Assembly (NCBI RefSeq): GCF_022869785.1
Contig: NZ_CP094997.1
Span: 2,232,001-2,296,000 of the forward strand
Source of the DNA: Dyadobacter chenwenxiniae
GTDB lineage: Bacteria > Bacteroidota > Bacteroidia > Cytophagales > Spirosomataceae
Direction: 5' to 3'
DNA: 64,000 nt
In this document: positions 60,194 to 64,000 of the stretch, in pieces
How positions within the stretch are numbered: position 1 is the first letter of the stretch
Layout of the letters: each line of letters starts with the position of its first letter
Position numbers and translations under genes: made by a program
The notes under the pieces: model-generated
The model's database searches: none
Told to the model about the DNA's origin: nothing
What the model saw: the letters and a program-made list of their open reading frames with translations, nothing else

Positions 60194-60665
60194 GTTTTTT
60201 AGTTAAACAGTTAGAAGGGTTTAAATTTGAAACCAGATTGATCAGGGAAACAGAACATAATTTCGCCTCTTTGTCCCTTTTCTTCTATAAATATCCCCAT
60301 AACTGCTGCGGGACGATTCAAATTTTAATTGAAACTGAAAAAAGTAAAGGTGAACCTGTTGATTCCCGACTTCAAACCGTCGACGTAAGAATGAGATTTT
60401 GACGGCCGTTTTTTTTATATCTATTTAGGTTGGCATGGTAGTATTCTTTCTACTTTAATTTGTATAATTGCAACCCAATATCCACCTCATGCGAACCGCA
60501 TACATTAAGCAGCCGACCACGTATTACCCTTTAAATTACATGCACTTGTAAATCAGGCCGGTAACCAACTGCCGCCATGAGATTCCCGACGCATTTCCAC
60601 CTGCCGGAATGTGCTCTGTCTGATCAGCATATACACTCTTAGTAACTCATAAAACGTTTATCAAA
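60194..60665. promoter_or_regulatory. 472-bp divergent regulatory region
   Basis: No gene is visible. It separates the NTF2-like operon (minus) from the pseudo-receiver/LytS/LytTR operon (plus) and must hold both promoters. Several AT-rich stretches occur. TAAATTTG (about 60220, plus strand) matches the -7 consensus but lies some 440 bases from the plus-strand gene, so I do not assign it. No clear LytTR operator pair was identified. Confidence 0.55.
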
Positions 60666-61601
60666 ATGAAACCCTTAAACCTCCTTATCGTTGCAATTCA
60701 AAAAGAATATCTTGCACTACTCGAAGACTCGCTGGGTTACGCAGGCTATAAGTTCAGCATCCGGCAAGTTGCTTCCAAACAATCGGCCATTGAGGCTTTT
60801 TACGAATCCAAATACGACTTACTGATCTCCAACTGCCTGCTTCCTGACGGCAAGATCACCGACCTGGCTAACGTGCTCGGGAGTCAGCTTCCTTGCCTGG
60901 TGATGACAGAGGGACATTGCCCTGTAACGGCGGAAAGAGTGCTTGCGGTAACGGAAACGAGCTATTATATTAATTGTTCCAATAAACTGGGCTGGATTCC
61001 CGCGCTGGAAAACACACTTGCGAAATGGAAAAACAACGCACGAAAAAAGATTGCCCAGCATAACCAGAACCATGAATCACTTTATAAAAAGGTCCTGGCG
61101 CGTTGCGAAGATGAGATCGCTGCAAATTCGCTTTCTAATGCATTCTCATTGCTGCTGGAAGTGATGGACCTCAGCAGAATATATTTCTATACCAAAAACC
61201 AGCCTGCAACCGGTGATGCGCACGACCTGACCTTGAAAATAGAAGTTACTGCACCCGGCGTGCCTGCCAAACATACCGGAAAGACCATTAAAATTCCCGG
61301 TTTCAATCGTTGGAATGCTTTATTTAATGCCAAAAAGCCTGTTTTGGAGCCTTCATCCAACAAGAGCGGAGCAGAAGTTCAGTGGTTTAGTCAGCAGGAT
61401 GCCCAATCCATGATGGCGGTTCCGGTGCAGGGTAACGCGGGCTGGACCGGCTTTATAGCGCTCGACGACACATTAAACAACCGGGAATGGACGCAGGCCG
61501 AGATTGCCCTTATTGAGTCTGTGGCTTCATTGATCCAGAAAACGAACTCAACCTCAGGCAAAACTTCAAGAAATAGCAAATTCCTGACAAGCCTGGCATG
61601 A
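60666..61601 (+). CDS. Pseudo-receiver with GAF-like domain
   Basis: Protein of 311 residues. The first 125 residues fold like a response-regulator receiver, but the acidic pair after the first strand is missing (VAIQKE) and the phospho-acceptor Asp is replaced by Asn56 in LLISNCLLPDG. It therefore probably cannot be phosphorylated. Residues about 150-295 look like a GAF domain (MAVPVQGNAGWTGFIALDD). It overlaps the kinase gene as ATGA. A role as ligand sensor feeding LytS/LytTR signalling is likely, by inference. Confidence 0.82.
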   Translation: MKPLNLLIVAIQKEYLALLEDSLGYAGYKFSIRQVASKQSAIEAFYESKYDLLISNCLLPDGKITDLANVLGSQLPCLVMTEGHCPVTAERVLAVTETSYYINCSNKLGWIPALENTLAKWKNNARKKIAQHNQNHESLYKKVLARCEDEIAANSLSNAFSLLLEVMDLSRIYFYTKNQPATGDAHDLTLKIEVTAPGVPAKHTGKTIKIPGFNRWNALFNAKKPVLEPSSNKSGAEVQWFSQQDAQSMMAVPVQGNAGWTGFIALDDTLNNREWTQAEIALIESVASLIQKTNSTSGKTSRNSKFLTSLA

Positions 61602-62641
61602 ACCCCGACTTGAATTACCGGAACGGGATGTCATTAGGTTGGCGTCTCTGTTTCATCCTTAGCTTGTTTGCCACAATTCCGCGTCTCATTTTTATCTGGA
61701 CTTCCATGTTTGACCAGGATAATGTTGGCGCGGGCATATTGGATATTTGCATCCAGTTCATCATAAGTTTTGAATTTTCGTGGATCTTCGTATACATCTG
61801 CCTGCAAAACACCTATAATGTGCCCAGCTGGTTCAACAGCCAGAAAACATGGGTCCAGATAGTGCTGCTAATCGTCCTCTTCCTGTCTATAAACGAGCTC
61901 CTTTTCCAGCTGAAACTGGCATTGGACGATGACAATTCGGATATGCTGATTTTCAGGGTTGTATATTATTTATATCATATTCTGCTGTTAATCGCCATCC
62001 TGGGTTTCAGGAACTTTTTGCTTACTACGCAGGAGAACCACCAGATCGGACTGGAAAACGAGCAGCTCAAACGCGAGCAGCTCAAAGCACAGCTGGAAGC
62101 GTTGCAAAACCAGTTGAACCCGCATTTCTTGTTCAATGCATTAAATATCCTGAACATATCCATCGCCACCAATCCCGATCTGGCCCAACGCATCGTGCTG
62201 GATTTGTCGGACATTCTGCGATATAACCTGAAAGTGCAGAACCAAAGCCTGATCCTGCTCAAAGACGAACTCGATGCGGCCCGTGCTTATCTTGATCTGT
62301 ACAAAGCGCGATTCGGCGGAAAACTGGCCTTCTGTTTTCATGATATCGAAACGGCGCGGAACTGGTATATCATCCCGCTGTCGTTGCAGATACTCATTGA
62401 GAACGCGATCAAGCATAATGTGATCACATCCAACCAGATATTGATGATCGATCTTCGGCTGAATGAGCAGGAAAAACAGATTACAGTGTCCAATTCGGTT
62501 AACAAGAAAAATTCTCCCGGAACAGGCATCGGCCTGCAGAATCTGGACAAGCGGTATAAGATCCAGACGGGCCAGAAACCATTATTGCTGGAAGACGAGC
62601 AACATTTTACAGTAAAAGTCCCATTGATTGAAGCTCCATGA
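61598..62641 (+). CDS. LytS/YehU-type membrane sensor histidine kinase
   Basis: Sensor kinase of 347 residues. Four hydrophobic helices occupy the first 150 residues, with little extracellular sequence. The His_kinase domain has phospho-acceptor H176 in LNPHFLFNALN, and the ATP-binding region has LIENAIKHNV and GTGIGLQNLDKRY. It is coupled by ATGA overlaps to the pseudo-receiver gene before it and the LytTR gene after it. It most likely phosphorylates the LytTR regulator at D56. Confidence 0.95.
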   Translation: MNPDLNYRNGMSLGWRLCFILSLFATIPRLIFIWTSMFDQDNVGAGILDICIQFIISFEFSWIFVYICLQNTYNVPSWFNSQKTWVQIVLLIVLFLSINELLFQLKLALDDDNSDMLIFRVVYYLYHILLLIAILGFRNFLLTTQENHQIGLENEQLKREQLKAQLEALQNQLNPHFLFNALNILNISIATNPDLAQRIVLDLSDILRYNLKVQNQSLILLKDELDAARAYLDLYKARFGGKLAFCFHDIETARNWYIIPLSLQILIENAIKHNVITSNQILMIDLRLNEQEKQITVSNSVNKKNSPGTGIGLQNLDKRYKIQTGQKPLLLEDEQHFTVKVPLIEAP

Positions 62642-63411
62642 CCAAAATCCTTATCATTGAAGACGAGCAGCCGGCGGGCCAGTATTTAACGCAGCTGATT
62701 CAAAAAATTGACCCTAAAACTGAGATTCTGAATGTGTTGGAAAGCGTGGAAACGGCGGTTGAATGGTTAAGCAACAACCCCGTTCCGGACCTGATTTTCC
62801 TGGATGTGCAGCTGGGCGACGGCACATGTTTTCAGATTTTTGAACAGATTTCCATCGGTTGCCCGGTGATTTTTACCACTGCGCACGACGAATATGCCAT
62901 GCGCGCATTTAAGCTCAACAGCATTGATTATCTGCTGAAACCCATTCGTCAGGAAGCATTGCAATTCAGTCTGGAGAAATACTATCAGCTGAATGAAGAG
63001 AATGCGATAAGCAAAGTGAAATACCTGGAAGAGCTGATGCACAACCAGATCCTGAACCGAAAAAGTCCGCGCAGAAGCTTTCTGGTGCCTTATCGCGACA
63101 AGCTGATCCCGTTGAAAGATTCGGATTTTGCGTGGCTAACCATCAAAAACGGCGTTGTAGTCGCTACATTGCATGACGATAAGAGTTTCGTCGTGGACAA
63201 ATCTTTGGAGGAGCTTGAAAACCAACTGGATACGACCAATTTTTTCAGGGCAAACCGCCAGTTTATCATTTCCAGGGAATGCATTTCAGAAATAGAATTG
63301 TATTTCAACGGCAGGCTGCTCGTCCGCACAGCGCCATCTTCATCCAATCAGATCCTGATCAGCAAGGAACGCGTGCCGGTTTTTAAGAAATGGTTTGAAG
63401 AATTATCTTAA
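62638..63411 (+). CDS. LytTR-type response regulator
   Basis: Transcription regulator of 257 residues. The receiver has the acidic pair in IIEDEQ and D56 in FLDVQLGDG; Lys in LLKP completes the site. The LytTR DNA-binding domain (about 145-255) has LIPLKDSDFAWLTIKNGVV and ANRQFIISRECI. It likely binds paired direct repeats; the nearby 472-bp divergent region is the obvious place to look. Its TAA stop overlaps the stop of the convergent gene within TTAA. Confidence 0.96.
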   Translation: MTKILIIEDEQPAGQYLTQLIQKIDPKTEILNVLESVETAVEWLSNNPVPDLIFLDVQLGDGTCFQIFEQISIGCPVIFTTAHDEYAMRAFKLNSIDYLLKPIRQEALQFSLEKYYQLNEENAISKVKYLEELMHNQILNRKSPRRSFLVPYRDKLIPLKDSDFAWLTIKNGVVVATLHDDKSFVVDKSLEELENQLDTTNFFRANRQFIISRECISEIELYFNGRLLVRTAPSSSNQILISKERVPVFKKWFEELS

Positions 63412-64000
63412 ACTGCCCTGATCTCCTGTGCTAAAAATGCATTAACAAATTCATCATCAATCAAATGTGGATATGCTTGCATGACACGGGTAATCTCCTC
63501 AGCCTGCCCTGGCGAAAGCGTTTCCTTTGGGTTCAAAGTCCGGATTCCTTCCATTAATCCTTGCCTTACAAGCACTTCATGCACGCCCGTAATGCACCCG
63601 TGAAAGTTGTGGGCAGGATCAAAAATGGCCGCGTTCATGTCTGTTACTGCAACATTCAAACGCAGGATGTCAGCTGCGTCGGCGTGTTTGTTGTTCACAA
63701 ATTCTTTTGCGTCCGCAAGCACTTTCACGGCCTTTTCCGTCCACACCGCCCAGTGTCCGAGCAAGCCGCCCACGAATGTTTTTTCAACAATTTCACCATT
63801 CACCTCAAACCGGTAAGGCGTGATCAGGTCGGCTACAATGTTGTCGTCATTGCCTGTGTAAAGTGCAATGTCATTTACCCTTGAACTGTTGCAAACAGCG
63901 CGGACCACATCCAGCGTTTGGTAACGGTTAAATGCCGCGATTTTGATCGCCAGCACATTTGGGATTTCGGCAAACTGCTGCCAAAAATTATAAGAATAAA
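63408..64000 (-). CDS. Dihydrodipicolinate-synthase-family protein, 5' end outside window
   Basis: C-terminal part of a class I aldolase-fold protein (DapA/NanA superfamily). The frame is open to base 64000, so the GTG at 63956 is internal. NFWQQFAEIPNVLAIKIA contains the expected Schiff-base Lys (AIK), and AAFNRYQTLDVVRAV follows. The rest is helical, with GGLLGHWAVWTEKAVKVL. It is a non-canonical member, so not safely DapA; a sugar-acid aldolase or dehydratase is possible. It is convergent with the LytTR gene. Confidence 0.85.
   Translation of the reverse strand, partial: YSYNFWQQFAEIPNVLAIKIAAFNRYQTLDVVRAVCNSSRVNDIALYTGNDDNIVADLITPYRFEVNGEIVEKTFVGGLLGHWAVWTEKAVKVLADAKEFVNNKHADAADILRLNVAVTDMNAAIFDPAHNFHGCITGVHEVLVRQGLMEGIRTLNPKETLSPGQAEEITRVMQAYPHLIDDEFVNAFLAQEIRAV

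Overview
The window looks like a chromosomal segment of a Bacteroidota bacterium of the order Cytophagales, most likely Dyadobacter or a close relative. This is an inference from protein families and style: menaquinone genes, a TonB-dependent receptor, Y_Y_Y-type propeller sensors, LytTR regulators, TAnnTTTG-type -7 promoter motifs and a lack of obvious Shine-Dalgarno sequences. Gene density is high, with many overlapping starts and stops. I saw no rRNA, tRNA, CRISPR array, phage or insertion sequence.

Region 1 (1-28.5 kb) is mostly housekeeping. In order it holds topA (5' end missing), a sirtuin, folD, an XRE-type regulator, divergent menE/menB, an EVE-domain protein, a secreted protein, an rRNA-type methyltransferase, a TPR lipoprotein, and the classic thrS-infC-rpmI-rplT block. 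Then come a Tat-exported phospholipase C, dnaK, a small ORF coupled to a dehydrogenase, a secreted serine hydrolase, a VanZ-like protein, pgi, a Tat-type sugar isomerase/epimerase and a DUF5009 membrane protein.

Region 2 (28.7-51.1 kb) is the most unusual part. A GT3-type (eukaryote-like) glycogen synthase faces a long minus-strand run that ends in the glycogen-debranching enzyme GlgX and an AGE-family epimerase. Between and around these sits a complete set of partner-switching parts: a response regulator with a PP2C/SpoIIE phosphatase, a soluble histidine kinase, a 1236-residue propeller sensor whose phospho-acceptor His is replaced by Asp, a transporter-like/HEAT/cNMP-like fusion, a GNAT protein, a TonB-dependent receptor with a TPR-like N-terminus, a membrane STAND NTPase with WD40 repeats, an RsbW-like kinase and two STAS proteins. 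No sigma factor is present. My reading, an inference, is that this is a partner-switch signalling system tied to glycogen or sugar storage.

Region 3 (51.1-60.2 kb) continues on the same strand. It holds six genes carrying eight SnoaL/NTF2-like domains, plus a GMC oxidoreductase, a benzoylformate-decarboxylase-like ThDP enzyme, two DJ-1/PfpI proteins and a VOC protein. It resembles an uncharacterised small-molecule pathway. A divergent three-gene operon follows (pseudo-receiver/GAF, LytS-type kinase, LytTR regulator; each junction an ATGA overlap) and may control it. The window ends in the 3' part of a dihydrodipicolinate-synthase-family gene on the minus strand.

Intergenic DNA carries several palindromic or REP-like elements (about 9952, 30550-30654, 46561-46782 and 57690-57764) and several clear hairpin terminators.
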